DNA from: Kitasatospora sp. MAP5-34 | GTDB taxonomy: Bacteria > Actinomycetota > Actinomycetes > Streptomycetales > Streptomycetaceae | Direction of reading: 5' to 3' | Length of the DNA: 40,475 nt | Assembly: GCF_029894335.1 (NCBI RefSeq) | Contig: NZ_JARXZC010000052.1 | Location: 1-40,475, forward strand | Part shown: piece after piece, positions 31,944 to 40,459 of the stretch | How positions within the stretch are numbered: position 1 is the stretch's first letter | How the letters are laid out: every line of letters begins with the position of its first letter | Position numbers and translations under genes: made by a program | Notes under the pieces: generated by a model | Told to the model about the DNA's origin: nothing | Database searches by the model: none | What the model saw: the letters and a program-made list of their open reading frames with translations, nothing else

Positions 31944-32327
31944 ATGAACATCACGCTTCGCCGTACCGTCGCCACCGCAGCGGTGGCAGCAGGGCTGGTC
32001 GGGATCGCGGCCGGCACCGCCTCCGCGAAGTCGGACCTGTCGATCTCCGTCAATGCCCACACGCGGCACGTCGGGCAGAGTGTCCACGTGACGGCCCGGG
32101 GCGACGATGACGCGGCGCGCGTCACGTACGTCTGCATCGACGAGCGGATAGGCGCGGGGGCCTGGCGGCAGCTTGCCTGCTCGCCGAAGGCGGGCCGGCA
32201 GCTGGTGCTGAACGCGCGGGCCGACCGCAAGGGGCAGGAGCAGTTCCGGTCCCGGCTGCTCGTGTCGCGCGGCGGCCGCCTGGTGACGGACCGGACCTCC
32301 GCGCCGATCACCGTGACCGTCCGCTGA
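31944..32327 (+). CDS. Small secreted protein, unknown function
   Basis: A 127-residue exported protein. Signal peptide MNITLRRTVATAAVAAGLVG, cleavage near ASA-KSDL (residue 28). The mature part (LSISVNAHTRHVGQSVHVTA, VTYVCIDERIGAGAWRQLAC, RLVTDRTSAPITVTVR) is a beta-rich, immunoglobulin-like domain with two Cys in position for one disulfide. GGGGGAA precedes ATG 31944. Similar small secreted proteins are common in streptomycetes without known function. It stands alone between IS3 and the protease gene. Confidence 0.8.
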   Translation: MNITLRRTVATAAVAAGLVGIAAGTASAKSDLSISVNAHTRHVGQSVHVTARGDDDAARVTYVCIDERIGAGAWRQLACSPKAGRQLVLNARADRKGQEQFRSRLLVSRGGRLVTDRTSAPITVTVR

Positions 32328-32617
32328 GAGACTGCCGCCCCCGGGCGGGAGCTTGAGCTTGTCCTACCTTTCAAGCGTGGGCCTGAGTGCCCGTGAGCGC
32401 TGGTCCACAGCTCTCTCAGCGAGGTAGGCCGGTTCGCCGATAACTGCGTGAAGAGAAGCAGGGCCTCTTGGCAGTGCAAGGGGTGACGAAACCATCCGGA
32501 CTCAGCCCGTGCTCGCCCGCACGGTGACGCCCGGTCGAGCCGACGGGTACACGAGGACGCACTCGACGAGCGTCTGCGCCCAGTGAAGCGCAATCATGCT
32601 GACTGATAGGAAAATTG

Positions 32618-34504
32618 ATGAAAAACCAGGCACGAAAACTGGCTGTGGAGCTCAGTGGCGCGTCGCTTCGGCCCTGGCCCGGCGCTTGGCGCCGCGGCCG
32701 TAGGCCGGCTCTCGCCGCCGCCACGGCGGCGGTCCTCGTGGCGGGCCTGGCCGCGCCGGCAGCTGCCTTCGGTGCGACGGCCGACCCGACCGCGAGCGCC
32801 GCTTCCGTCCCTGCCCCGTTCACCTCGTGGGAACAACTGAATGCGGTGCAGCACCGGATGGACGCCACCGCGCAGGCGCTGGAGGACTCGCCCGGCCAGG
32901 GCGACCAGCAGGCGCTGGCCGGAGTGGTCGTGGCGCCCGAGGACGGGCACGTCACCCTGTACTGGCACGGCGCGCTCACGTCGGCTGCCGAGGCGGTCAT
33001 CGCGCACAGCAGCACACCGGTCGTGGTGAAGCCGGCCTCCTACACGGCCGCCGCCGCCGACCGGGCCTCAGCCCTGGTCGCGCAACGGATCGGCTCCGCC
33101 GGGATCGCCTACGACTCGATCAGCGACCCGCAGGACGGAAGCGGGCTGCATCTGTCGGTCGTGGGAGACGACACCCAGGCGGCACGGGCACGGCAGGCCA
33201 TCGGATCGGTGGACGTTCCCGTCACGGTCACCGGCGGTGGACAGATCGGCGACGTCCTGGCCGACGACTCACGGGCCAACGACCCGACCGCGGGAGGGGC
33301 GGCGATGGTCACCCCGATCTGCTCCACCGCGTTCAACATCGACTACCACGGTCGGAACGCGATGCTCACCGCGGCCCACTGCTTCCCCGACTCCAACGAC
33401 AACCGCAGCACCATCGACCATCCGGACAAGCCGTTCGGGACCCTGGCCTCACCGATCTCGAGTAATAACGGCGGGGTCGACGTGGCCGCGATATACCCGA
33501 AGACCGGGACGGTGTTCAGCCCCACCCTCTGGCGTGGGGGTGCGCAGAACTCACCGGCCAGCAGCCAGCACAAGACCACCGTGGTCGCAGCGCAAAAGCC
33601 GAAGGTGGGCGACTGGGTCTGCAACGACGGCGCCAGGTCCGGCGAGACCTGCAACATCCAGATCATCGAGCGAGAGGACTACTACAACGGCGTTGGCATG
33701 AAGAACCAACCGACACTGTATACAAAGGGCTGGAGGGCGAAGTCGCGCGGCGGCTATGTCGCCCGGCGCGGAGACAGTGGCGGCCCCGTCATTCTCGGGG
33801 CGAACAACGGAACCACCTCAGGAACCCCGAGCAGCCAGGTGACAGCCCTGGGAGTCGTATCGGCCTCCGCCGGCACCGGGGCCTACTGCGGCAACACGAA
33901 GTGCTTCAAGGCGTTCACCTTCGTCGGAATCGACGACGCGCTCAACGCGCTGGACGACGCCGAAATCTGGCGCTACGACACGACATCCCACCGGGAAGAG
34001 CCCCAGAGCTTCGCCGGGGTGCCGTCCGCAACCGGAACGCTCCCGGTCCTGGACCCGACCGTGGACGAGGAAATACTCGACGTCAACGGGAATGCGCTCG
34101 GGTACGACCCGACGACCAAGACCTACCTAGGCGTGCCTCCCGGGAATCCGCGAGGCATTTGGGTCCCGGTACCACAGCCCGGCGGCGGATGGTGGTTCCG
34201 GAACCCCGCCTCTAACGTGAACCTAGTACCGGCGGGCTCCGGGTCATTCCACCTGATGCCCCTGGTCAACGGATTGGTTCTGATCGGACACGAGGGCCGG
34301 TGCGTCCAGCTGGTTCCCGGCAACCCTCCGAAGGCATACATGGGACCGTGCAACGCCGGTGATCCCACCCAGAGGTTCGTCTTCGCGCCGGTCGGGGACG
34401 GCCTCAGAAGTCGTTGTCTTTCCGAACATGATCGTTTGGTTTCCGCTGGTCAGGCGTGGTCTGCGTGCTGTCGAGGAATAGTCGGGCCGACAGGTTGGTC
34501 CTGA
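32618..34504 (+). CDS. Secreted trypsin-like serine protease
   Basis: A 628-residue exported protease. Signal peptide with core ALAAATAAVLVAGLAAPAAA (residues 31-50), a pro-region to about 225, then a chymotrypsin-fold domain: His254 (MLTAAHCFP), Asp288 (NGGVDVAAIYP) and Ser387 (RRGDSGGPVI), with paired Cys nearby. A C-terminal block from about 470 (NPRGIWVPVPQPGGGWWF, GRCVQLVPGNPPKAYMGPCN, QRFVFAPV) looks like a single beta-trefoil or carbohydrate-binding lobe. The last 35 residues (SRCLSEHDRLVSAGQAW and on) look unnatural, so the 3' end was probably replaced by IS-linked DNA. ATG 32618 follows TAGGAAAA. It may act on external protein as a nutrient source. Confidence 0.88.
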   Translation: MKNQARKLAVELSGASLRPWPGAWRRGRRPALAAATAAVLVAGLAAPAAAFGATADPTASAASVPAPFTSWEQLNAVQHRMDATAQALEDSPGQGDQQALAGVVVAPEDGHVTLYWHGALTSAAEAVIAHSSTPVVVKPASYTAAAADRASALVAQRIGSAGIAYDSISDPQDGSGLHLSVVGDDTQAARARQAIGSVDVPVTVTGGGQIGDVLADDSRANDPTAGGAAMVTPICSTAFNIDYHGRNAMLTAAHCFPDSNDNRSTIDHPDKPFGTLASPISSNNGGVDVAAIYPKTGTVFSPTLWRGGAQNSPASSQHKTTVVAAQKPKVGDWVCNDGARSGETCNIQIIEREDYYNGVGMKNQPTLYTKGWRAKSRGGYVARRGDSGGPVILGANNGTTSGTPSSQVTALGVVSASAGTGAYCGNTKCFKAFTFVGIDDALNALDDAEIWRYDTTSHREEPQSFAGVPSATGTLPVLDPTVDEEILDVNGNALGYDPTTKTYLGVPPGNPRGIWVPVPQPGGGWWFRNPASNVNLVPAGSGSFHLMPLVNGLVLIGHEGRCVQLVPGNPPKAYMGPCNAGDPTQRFVFAPVGDGLRSRCLSEHDRLVSAGQAWSACCRGIVGPTGWS

Positions 34505-35013
34505 TGGCACGGAGGTGGCTGGTGGCTTCGGTCATGGGCTTGTTGGAGGCGCGAGAGTCGGCTGCGCAGGTTCGAGTGGAGGAGCTGCGCGAGCAGGCGG
34601 AGCGGGTACTGGCCGCGTTGCGGGAGGCCGAGGCGGTGCTGGAGCGGCGGGTGATCGCCCGGGTCGAATTGGCCGAGGCGCTGGCCGAGCCGGGGCCGCA
34701 GGTGGAGGAGCCGGTGCGGCCGGTGCCGGTGCCGGTGGTGGCGAAAGTGCCGGTGGCCGGGTCGGTGGTGCCGCCTTGGCGGGAGGGGTTGACGGTGGCG
34801 GCCCTCGCGCCGGACTACCAGAGGCTGTTGGGCGTGCTGGAGGCGGAGCCGGGCGGAGTGGGTCTGCGTGCGAAGGAGCTGGCCGGGCGGCTGGGGCTGG
34901 ATTTGACGCCGGCGAAGGTCGAGGGGCTGCGGTCCAAGGCGAATCGGCTCATCGAGCGGGGCTGGCTGGTCCAGGAGCGTCCCGGGGTGTTCACGCGGCG
35001 CGCGGGCGGGTGA
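34504..35013 (+). CDS. IS-associated coiled-coil and winged-helix protein
   Basis: A 169-residue protein. Residues 10-60 are a heptad-rich coiled coil (ARESAAQVRVEELREQAERV, LAALREAEAVLERRVIA), then a Pro/Val linker (VRPVPVPVVAKVPVAG) and a C-terminal winged helix (LRAKELAGRLGLDLTPAKVE, LRSKANRLIERGWLV). I recall such proteins encoded next to IS5-type transposases in streptomycetes; here its 3' end overlaps the convergent transposase gene by 23 bases. Its ATG overlaps the protease stop (TGATG). A role in IS regulation is inference. Confidence 0.7.
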   Translation: MARRWLVASVMGLLEARESAAQVRVEELREQAERVLAALREAEAVLERRVIARVELAEALAEPGPQVEEPVRPVPVPVVAKVPVAGSVVPPWREGLTVAALAPDYQRLLGVLEAEPGGVGLRAKELAGRLGLDLTPAKVEGLRSKANRLIERGWLVQERPGVFTRRAGG

Positions 35014-35926
35014 CCTGCCGGGTCCGGTGGCGGGCCAGGCGGCGTCCCATGAGCATGGTCATCGACCACAGGGCAAGGGCTTCGCTGCTGGCGGGCAGGG
35101 TCTCGTAGTCGCGGGCCAGCCGTCGTGAACGCATCAGCCAGCTCAGCGTTCTCTCTACTACCCACCGTCTCGGCAGCACCACGAACCCGGAGACGTCGTC
35201 GCTGCGTTTGACGACTTCCAGGGTGAGCCGGAGCGTCTCCTTGGCCCAGGCGACCAGGCGTCCGGTGTAGCCGCCGTCGGCCCACACCAGGGTGATCGTG
35301 CGATACCGGGAGCGGAGGCGTTCGAGCATGCCGCAGGCCGCGTCGCGGTCGGTGACATCGGCCGCAGTCACCAGCACCATCAACAGCAGGCCAAGGCAGT
35401 CCACGATGACGTGCCGCTTGCGCCCGTTGACCAACTTGCCGCCATCGAAGCCCCGTGAGGCCGCCGGTACGGAGGCGGCAGCCTTGACGGACTGCGAGTC
35501 GATGATCGCGGCGGTCGGCTCCGCGCTGCGGCCCTCGCTCTCGCGCACCCGCCCGCGCAGCCGGTTGTGGAACTCCGCGATCAGTCCCGTGTCGCGCCAG
35601 CGGCGGTAGAACGCGTAAACGCGGTCCCAGGCGGGGAAGTCGGCCGGCACGGACCGCCACTTGCACCCGTTGTCGACCAGGTAGCGCACCGCGTCGATCA
35701 TCTGCCGGTGGCAGTAGCCCTCGGGCTGACCGCCCCTGCCCTCCAGCCATGCCGGGACCGGCAGCAGGTCGCGCACCGCCGCCCACTCCGTGTCCGTCAT
35801 ATCGGAGTCGTAGGACCGGAAGCGATCCGGACGATCGCCCGCGTTCCCGTACACATGCGCGAGGCAATCACACCGCGGGCGAGTCGAGTTGAACTGTTCC
35901 GGCGCGATGGCATACAACTTCGACAA
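34991..35926 (-). CDS. IS5-family transposase, apparently intact
   Basis: A transposase of up to 311 residues with a complete DDE set: TAAIIDSQSVKAAASV (Asp), LVWADGGYTGRLVAW (Asp) and RRWVVERTLSWLMRSRRLA (Glu). The N-terminal DUF4096-type block MTDTEWAAVRDLLPVPAWLE is present. TTG 35926 is the longest start; ATG 35800 at MTDTEWAAV is a good alternative. Downstream it overlaps the convergent winged-helix gene. Terminal repeats were not found: no matching ends at 34.4 and 36.0 kb. Upstream an inverted repeat of about 10 bp (CAGGGCCTCC / GGAGGCCCTG, 35929-35986) may be part of its end. Confidence 0.88.
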   Translation of the reverse strand: MSKLYAIAPEQFNSTRPRCDCLAHVYGNAGDRPDRFRSYDSDMTDTEWAAVRDLLPVPAWLEGRGGQPEGYCHRQMIDAVRYLVDNGCKWRSVPADFPAWDRVYAFYRRWRDTGLIAEFHNRLRGRVRESEGRSAEPTAAIIDSQSVKAAASVPAASRGFDGGKLVNGRKRHVIVDCLGLLLMVLVTAADVTDRDAACGMLERLRSRYRTITLVWADGGYTGRLVAWAKETLRLTLEVVKRSDDVSGFVVLPRRWVVERTLSWLMRSRRLARDYETLPASSEALALWSMTMLMGRRLARHRTRQVTRPRAA

Positions 35927-36741
35927 CAGGGCCTCCCTGGTGCATCTCAGGCTTCAACACCCACGAGCTGCACCGGAGGCCCTGCCTTCATGCGTCCACC
36001 GCCCCGCGATCACCCGAACGGGACTCCCGTTCGATCCGCAACCCCCGTGATCGGTACGACAACGGCTTCTCAGCGGGACAGCGGCCCGCACAGACCAGCT
36101 CAACCCTCGACTGCCCGTCCCGGCCCAGCGGTAAATCCTTCATACGGCCAGGGGACCGGCACGCCAGGCAGGACGTAACTGTCGGTGATCTGAGAGTCTG
36201 GACTATTGGTGCAGGTCCGGCCGCCGCAGCGCGGGTGCTGCGGCGGCCGGACCTGTCGGTGTGGCATCGGTGTCTCGGCGTTGGCGCTGCGGGAGCAGGT
36301 GGTGGCGCGGCTGCTTGTCTTGGAGGAGCAAGGTGCGCTGACGCCTGATCGTATGCGTCTTGCGGCGGTTTCGGTGGGCCGGTCGGTGCGGATCGGTCCC
36401 CGTGATCGATCCGGGCCCTGAACAGGCGTCAGGGGGCCCTGGAGCGTCTCGGGTGACGGGTGGGGCACCTGAGGCACGGCAAAGCGAAACAACGATCGGT
36501 TGTCCCGAGGAAGGGCCATCGGCTCCCTGTCCGGCCGCCGCCCGGCCCGTCCCACCCGTGGGACAGCCCCCGGGGCGCGGGGCTTCGGCAGAGTCGGGGT
36601 GAGGGGTCGTTCCAGGTGGGTGCAGGTTGTGCTGGTGCCCCAACGCCAACCGCTCGGGTGACGGGGCACGCGGCCATCGGTGCGTGCTTTGGCTGCCGCC
36701 ACGCCCGCACCGCCGACCCGGATCTGGGTACGCTCACAAGT
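35927..36741. other. Long gene-poor stretch next to the IS5 transposase
   Basis: About 815 bases. It holds the CAGGGCCTCC/GGAGGCCCTG inverted repeat near the transposase, the hairpin at 36212-36255, and a plus-strand string around 36285-36390 (REQVVARLLVLEEQGALTPD, RMRLAAVSVGRSVR) resembling the N-terminal helix-turn-helix of integrase-type transposases. No complete gene is visible. TACGCT (36729-36734) lies 7 bases before the methyltransferase ATG, a leaderless-type -10 box. Confidence 0.4.
36212..36255. terminator. Perfect 19-bp hairpin in gene-poor DNA
   Basis: Arms 36212-36230 and 36237-36255 pair without mismatch around a 6-base loop. No recognised gene ends nearby. It may be a stray terminator or part of a decayed element end. 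Confidence 0.55.
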
Positions 36742-37470
36742 ATGTCCAGCTCCGCGCTGTCCTTTGGTTCCGCCGCCCGCCTGTACGACTCGATCCGGCC
36801 CACCTACCCGGTGCGGGCGGTCGCCTGGGCCATCGGCGCCAAGCCGGTGCGTGTCCTGGATCTGGGGGCGGGCACCGGGCTGCTGGCCGGTGTATTGCGC
36901 GCCGTCGGCCACGATGTGATCGCGGTCGAGCCCGACGAGCAGATGCGCGCCGTGGCCGCCGAACGCCACCCGGGCACGCAGGTGCTCGCCGGCAGCGCCG
37001 AGGACATCCCGTTGCCGGATGAGTCCGTCGACGCCGTCGTGGTCGGGCAGGCATACCACTGGTTCACTCCGCAGCACGCGCTGCCGCAGATTCACCGGGT
37101 ACTGCGCAAGGACGGCGTCTTCGCTGCGATGTGGAACATCCGTGACGATCGGACCCCGTGGGTGGCCGCGCTTTCCGGCATCGTCGGCAACGAGGGATAC
37201 GGCCTGGAAAGTGCCTGGCAGTACGGGCCGGTGACGCCATGGTTCACCGAACCCGAACGTGGCTTGACCGAGCACACCGTGACCGTCCCGACGGACCGGC
37301 TGATCGACCTGGTGCGGTCCCGCTCCTCCTACCTGACCGCCGACGCCGCCGAGCAGGCCCGCTTGGACCGGGAGATCGGCGAGTTGGTCGTCACCGACCC
37401 GGCCCTGGCCGGCCGCGACAGCGTCGAGATGCCCTACCGGACCTGCGTCTACCGGATGCGGCGGGTCTGA
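36742..37470 (+). CDS. SAM-dependent methyltransferase, class I
   Basis: A 242-residue class I methyltransferase. Motif I VLDLGAGTGLLAGVL (residues 38-52), the acidic end of strand 2 (VIAVEPDEQM), and motif IV DAVVVGQAYHWFTPQHA are all typical of the Methyltransf_11 group. The acceptor is unknown; the AYHW motif is shared with trans-aconitate and small-molecule methyltransferases. ATG 36742 has no Shine-Dalgarno but a TACGCT box 7 bases upstream, so leaderless translation is likely. It stands alone between the IS5 and ISAs1 regions. Confidence 0.9.
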   Translation: MSSSALSFGSAARLYDSIRPTYPVRAVAWAIGAKPVRVLDLGAGTGLLAGVLRAVGHDVIAVEPDEQMRAVAAERHPGTQVLAGSAEDIPLPDESVDAVVVGQAYHWFTPQHALPQIHRVLRKDGVFAAMWNIRDDRTPWVAALSGIVGNEGYGLESAWQYGPVTPWFTEPERGLTEHTVTVPTDRLIDLVRSRSSYLTADAAEQARLDREIGELVVTDPALAGRDSVEMPYRTCVYRMRRV

Positions 37471-37846
37471 TTCCTGGCCAGAGCCCCCGGCACGCTCATC
37501 GCAGTTGCATCCGTTGGTCCCCGTGGAGAACACGGCGGCCGAGCTCGTCCTGGCAGCCGGCGGAGACGACCGGACCTGGCCCTCTCTGCCCGCCGCACAG
37601 ACACAGAGAGACCGTCGGGCGGCAACCGGGCTTCCCACCGTGCTGCTCCGCTACGGGGGACCGACGCGGAGGATGCAGCTCTGGGGGCCGTCGCCTGGCC
37701 GCACATCCTGAATGCCCTGCACGGTGCAAACCAACTCCACCGACACTGGTTGATCTCTCCCATCAGTTCACCGGGCCGACGGCGACAGGCACGGCTTCCA
37801 AGACCATGGATGAGTTCTCTACGCCCTGTGACCCACCTGGAAGACC
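37471..37846. other. Intergenic stretch without a supported gene
   Basis: About 375 bases between the methyltransferase and the ISAs1 remnant. No frame with family resemblance, no hairpin and no clear promoter were found. Confidence 0.35.
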
Positions 37847-38300
37847 GTGCCTGCCGACGCATCATTGCCGATCCCGCCTGCTCTCGGCCAACTCCGCGAG
37901 CAGCCCGACATCGTGCCCAGGGAGGTACCCGGTCTGCTGGAGCGACTTGCCCAGGTGCCAGATCCTCGCGATCCACGCGGCGTCCGCCATGCCCTGGCCG
38001 TCGTGCTCGCGCTGACAGCGTGCGCGGTGCTGACCGGGGCGACCTCACTGCTGGCGGTCGGCGAATGGATCGCGGACGCGCCGCCGCATGTGCTGGAACG
38101 GCTCGGCGTGCGGGCCGATCCGGTGCTGCCCCGGCGGCTGGTGCCGTCGGAGGCAACTGTCCGCCGACTGCTCGCCCGCATTGACGGCGGCGCCCTGGAC
38201 CAGGCGGTGGGGAGATGGCTCACCGACCGTCGGCCGGCGAGCGCCGGGGCTGCGCGGACTGTCCGTTGACGGCAAGTCCCTACGCTGCGCCAGCTCCGGG
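37847..38300 (+). pseudogene. ISAs1-family transposase, N-terminal third only
   Basis: From GTG 37847 the frame encodes VPDPRDPRGVRHALAVVLAL, TACAVLTGATSLLAVGEWIA and VPSEATVRRLLARIDGGALD, the DDE_Tnp_1-associated N-terminal domain of ISAs1 transposases. Around 38250 the sense moves to another frame, GLRGLSVDGKSLRCA, which contains the first catalytic Asp (VDGKSLR). The remaining two thirds are missing; within 20 bases the end of the minus-strand gene begins. So the element is both frameshifted and truncated. Confidence 0.75.
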
Positions 38301-38319
38301 GCTGGCTGCCGGTCCCGGG

Positions 38320-39021
38320 TCAGTTCTGGTTCACCGGCCAGATCGCGGCCGGATCGCACCGCTGCGGGCAGGCCAGGAAGTAGACCTCGTTGCCGAGGAA
38401 GAGCTGGTAGCCGTCCCGGTCACCGTACGGCTGCGCGGGCGCGCCGGGGTGGGTGAGGAAAGTCAGGTTCTCGGGCACCTGGCACAGATACACCAACTCG
38501 GCGCCGCACGCGCACTCGTACAACTCGGGGCCCTGCGCCCAGGACGGCAACCCGCCGACCTTGAAGAGCATGGCACCGTACCCCGGCCGCACGGGCTCGT
38601 CGATGAACGGACGCAGCGTCAAGGGCAGTGCGCGCACGTGGGGTTCGGGCTTCGTCGCCGAAGCGGGCCCACGCTGCAGCAGGGTGCGCCAGAACGGTCC
38701 GGGTAGCGACAGCTGCGGCGCGTCCCAGAACCGCGACGCGAGGCGATCGGCGTCCACAGGCGGGTTGCTGGCATCGTTGTGCGCGCGGCAGTGGAAGACG
38801 AGCAGGTGGTCACCGCCGAAGTGGGCGATCTCGGGCGGCAGGTCCAACTGGAAGAAGAGTGCCATCCGCTCGCCGCAGCCGCAGCTCGGCCACTCCTGAT
38901 CCGCGTCAAGGAACGGCCAGCCCCCGATCGAGTTGGCTGCCGGCCGGTCCAGCGGCTGCTCCCCGACCTCGATCTCCCATGCGGGAACGCCCGCCTCCGG
39001 TCCCATGCTCCTGGTGTTCAC
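38320..39021 (-). CDS. Unrecognised Cys-rich protein, possibly metal binding
   Basis: A 233-residue soluble protein from GTG 39021. Visible features: EWPSCGCGERMALFFQLDLP (Cys47, Cys49), GDHLLVFHCRA (Cys78), YECACGAELVYLC and ACPQRCDPA. Pairs of CxC and CPxxC type suggest one or two zinc-ribbon sites. The CGERMALFFQLDLP pattern resembles DUF1963/YwqG-like proteins (C-x-MxFLxQLDL), but the resemblance is partial. No signal peptide. It is flanked by the truncated ISAs1 transposase and the IS701-like gene, and its stop is only 20 bases from the ISAs1 break, so it is a survivor between insertions. Confidence 0.7.
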   Translation of the reverse strand: MNTRSMGPEAGVPAWEIEVGEQPLDRPAANSIGGWPFLDADQEWPSCGCGERMALFFQLDLPPEIAHFGGDHLLVFHCRAHNDASNPPVDADRLASRFWDAPQLSLPGPFWRTLLQRGPASATKPEPHVRALPLTLRPFIDEPVRPGYGAMLFKVGGLPSWAQGPELYECACGAELVYLCQVPENLTFLTHPGAPAQPYGDRDGYQLFLGNEVYFLACPQRCDPAAIWPVNQN

Positions 39022-39112
39022 CGCCGCATCCTAATGCTCGGGTCTGACTTCTCGATCTTGCGTCGGACCCCGGTTGAGATCTGGAACGGCCACCGCGTGA
39101 TCATCGGGGGTT

Positions 39113-39978
39113 GTGTCGACTCCTGAAGATCGCGTGGTGGCCGCGGGCCACAGCATAGACGCTGCCCGCTGGCGGGCAATGTTCGAACAGGCTATGGCCC
39201 GGATCGCGGGCCGGTTCAAGCGGGTGGAGCCGCGCGCCACGGCCCGCGCCTTCGTGCTCGGACTGCTGTCCGGTGTCGAGCGGAAAAACTGCTGGCGGCT
39301 GGCCGAACAGGCCGGCCACGCCCGTCCCGGGCCGATGCAGCGGCTGCTGCGAACCGCCCGCTGGGACGCTGATGACGTCCGCGACGACGTCCGTGCCTAC
39401 GTCGTCGAGCATCTCGACGCCGACGACGGCGTGCTGATCGTCGACGAGACCGGGTTCTTGAAGAAGGGCCGCGGTTCGGCGGGCGTGCAGCGTCAGTACA
39501 CCGGCACGGCCGGGCGGATCGAGAACAGCCAGGTCGGCGTGTTCCTCGCCTACGCCTCCCGCCACGGACGGGCCTTGATCGATCGCCGGCTCTACCTTCC
39601 CCAGCAGGCCTGGTGCGAGGACGCCGAGCGTCGCACCCGCGCGGGCGTCCCCGACCAGGCGGAGTTCGCGACCAAGCCCACTTTGGCCGGGCAGATGATC
39701 GCGGCAGCGCTGGATGCCGGGTCACCGCCTCGTGGGCGACCGGCGACGAGGTCTACGGCCAAGACCCGGGTCTGCGGACCCTGTTGGAGTCCCGCGGGAT
39801 CGGCTACGTCCTGGCCGTCGCCTGCAGCACCCGGGTGCGGATCAACCACGGTCGCACTGCCATCCGAGCCGACACCGTCGCCGACCGCCTGCCCGATGCC
39901 GCCTGGCACCGACAGAGCGCCGGAGCCGGAGCGAAGGGGCTCCGCTACCAGGACTATTCGCAGTGCATCGGGCTTTAG
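39113..39978 (+). pseudogene. IS701-like transposase, frameshifted and truncated
   Basis: GTG 39113 opens MSTPEDRVVAAGHSIDAARW and continues with the IS701/DDE_5 pattern: RATARAFVLGLLSGVERKNC, WRLAEQAGHARPGPMQRLLR, VLIVDETGFLKKGRGSAGVQ (first Asp), RQYTGTAGRIENSQVGVFLA and RLYLPQQAW. Near 39715 the frame shifts and resumes with ASWATGDEVYGQDPGLRTLL (second Asp). The text GAGAKGLRYQDY then breaks at about 39957, where an IS200 end starts. The C-terminal third and catalytic Glu are lost. Confidence 0.8.
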
Positions 39979-40037
39979 CCCGGTGGTGAAGCGAATCCTT
40001 GGCCCGTAGGCGCGGAGCGCCGGAGCGCGCTCCGCGC
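39966..40037. repeat. IS200 end with two hairpins
   Basis: Hairpin 1: CATCGGGCT and AGCCCGGTG (39966-39985) around a TT loop, with one T-G wobble. Hairpin 2: an 11-bp perfect stem, 40010-40020 with 40027-40037, 6 bases from the tnpA stop. Such subterminal hairpins are the recognition structures of single-strand transposases of this family. Which of the two TnpA uses cannot be told from sequence. Confidence 0.6.
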
Positions 40038-40042
40038 AGGGT

Positions 40043-40459
40043 CTAGGCCGGTCGGTTCTGCTGCTCGATGTACTGGCGGAGCACGCTGATCGGCGCGCCG
40101 CCGACCGAGCCAGCGAAGTACGAGCCGGACCATAGCTTCTGTGCGCGCCAGTAGTGGCGGACCAGTTCCGGGAACTCCTGGCGCATCCGCCGGGAGCTGA
40201 CGCCCTTGAGGCTGTTGACCAGCTTGGACAGGGCGACCTTCGGTGGAAAGTTGACCAACAGGTGGACGTGGTTGTTCTCGCCGTTGAACTCCACGATCTC
40301 GCACTCGAAGTCGTCTGCGACGACCCGCATGATCTCTTCCATGCGTGTGAGGTGGTCGCCGTTGAACACCTTGTGCCGAAACTTTGTCACGAAAACCAAG
40401 TGCGCGTGAAGCACGAACGCACAGTGCCTGCCTGTACGGATCTCCTGATACTCAGCCAT
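40043..40459 (-). CDS. tnpA: IS200/IS605 transposase TnpA (Y1 HUH)
   Basis: A 138-residue single-strand transposase. HUH motif NNHVHLLVNF (His64, His66) and the catalytic Tyr130 in SVLRQYIEQQNRPA are present. The opening RTGRHCAFVLHAHLVFVTKF and KLVNSLKGVSSRRMRQEFPE match the family through its full length. It cuts and rejoins one DNA strand next to the hairpin ends. No tnpB follows within view. Length and motifs are complete, so it is likely functional. ATG 40459 is near the window edge. Confidence 0.95.
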   Translation of the reverse strand: MAEYQEIRTGRHCAFVLHAHLVFVTKFRHKVFNGDHLTRMEEIMRVVADDFECEIVEFNGENNHVHLLVNFPPKVALSKLVNSLKGVSSRRMRQEFPELVRHYWRAQKLWSGSYFAGSVGGAPISVLRQYIEQQNRPA

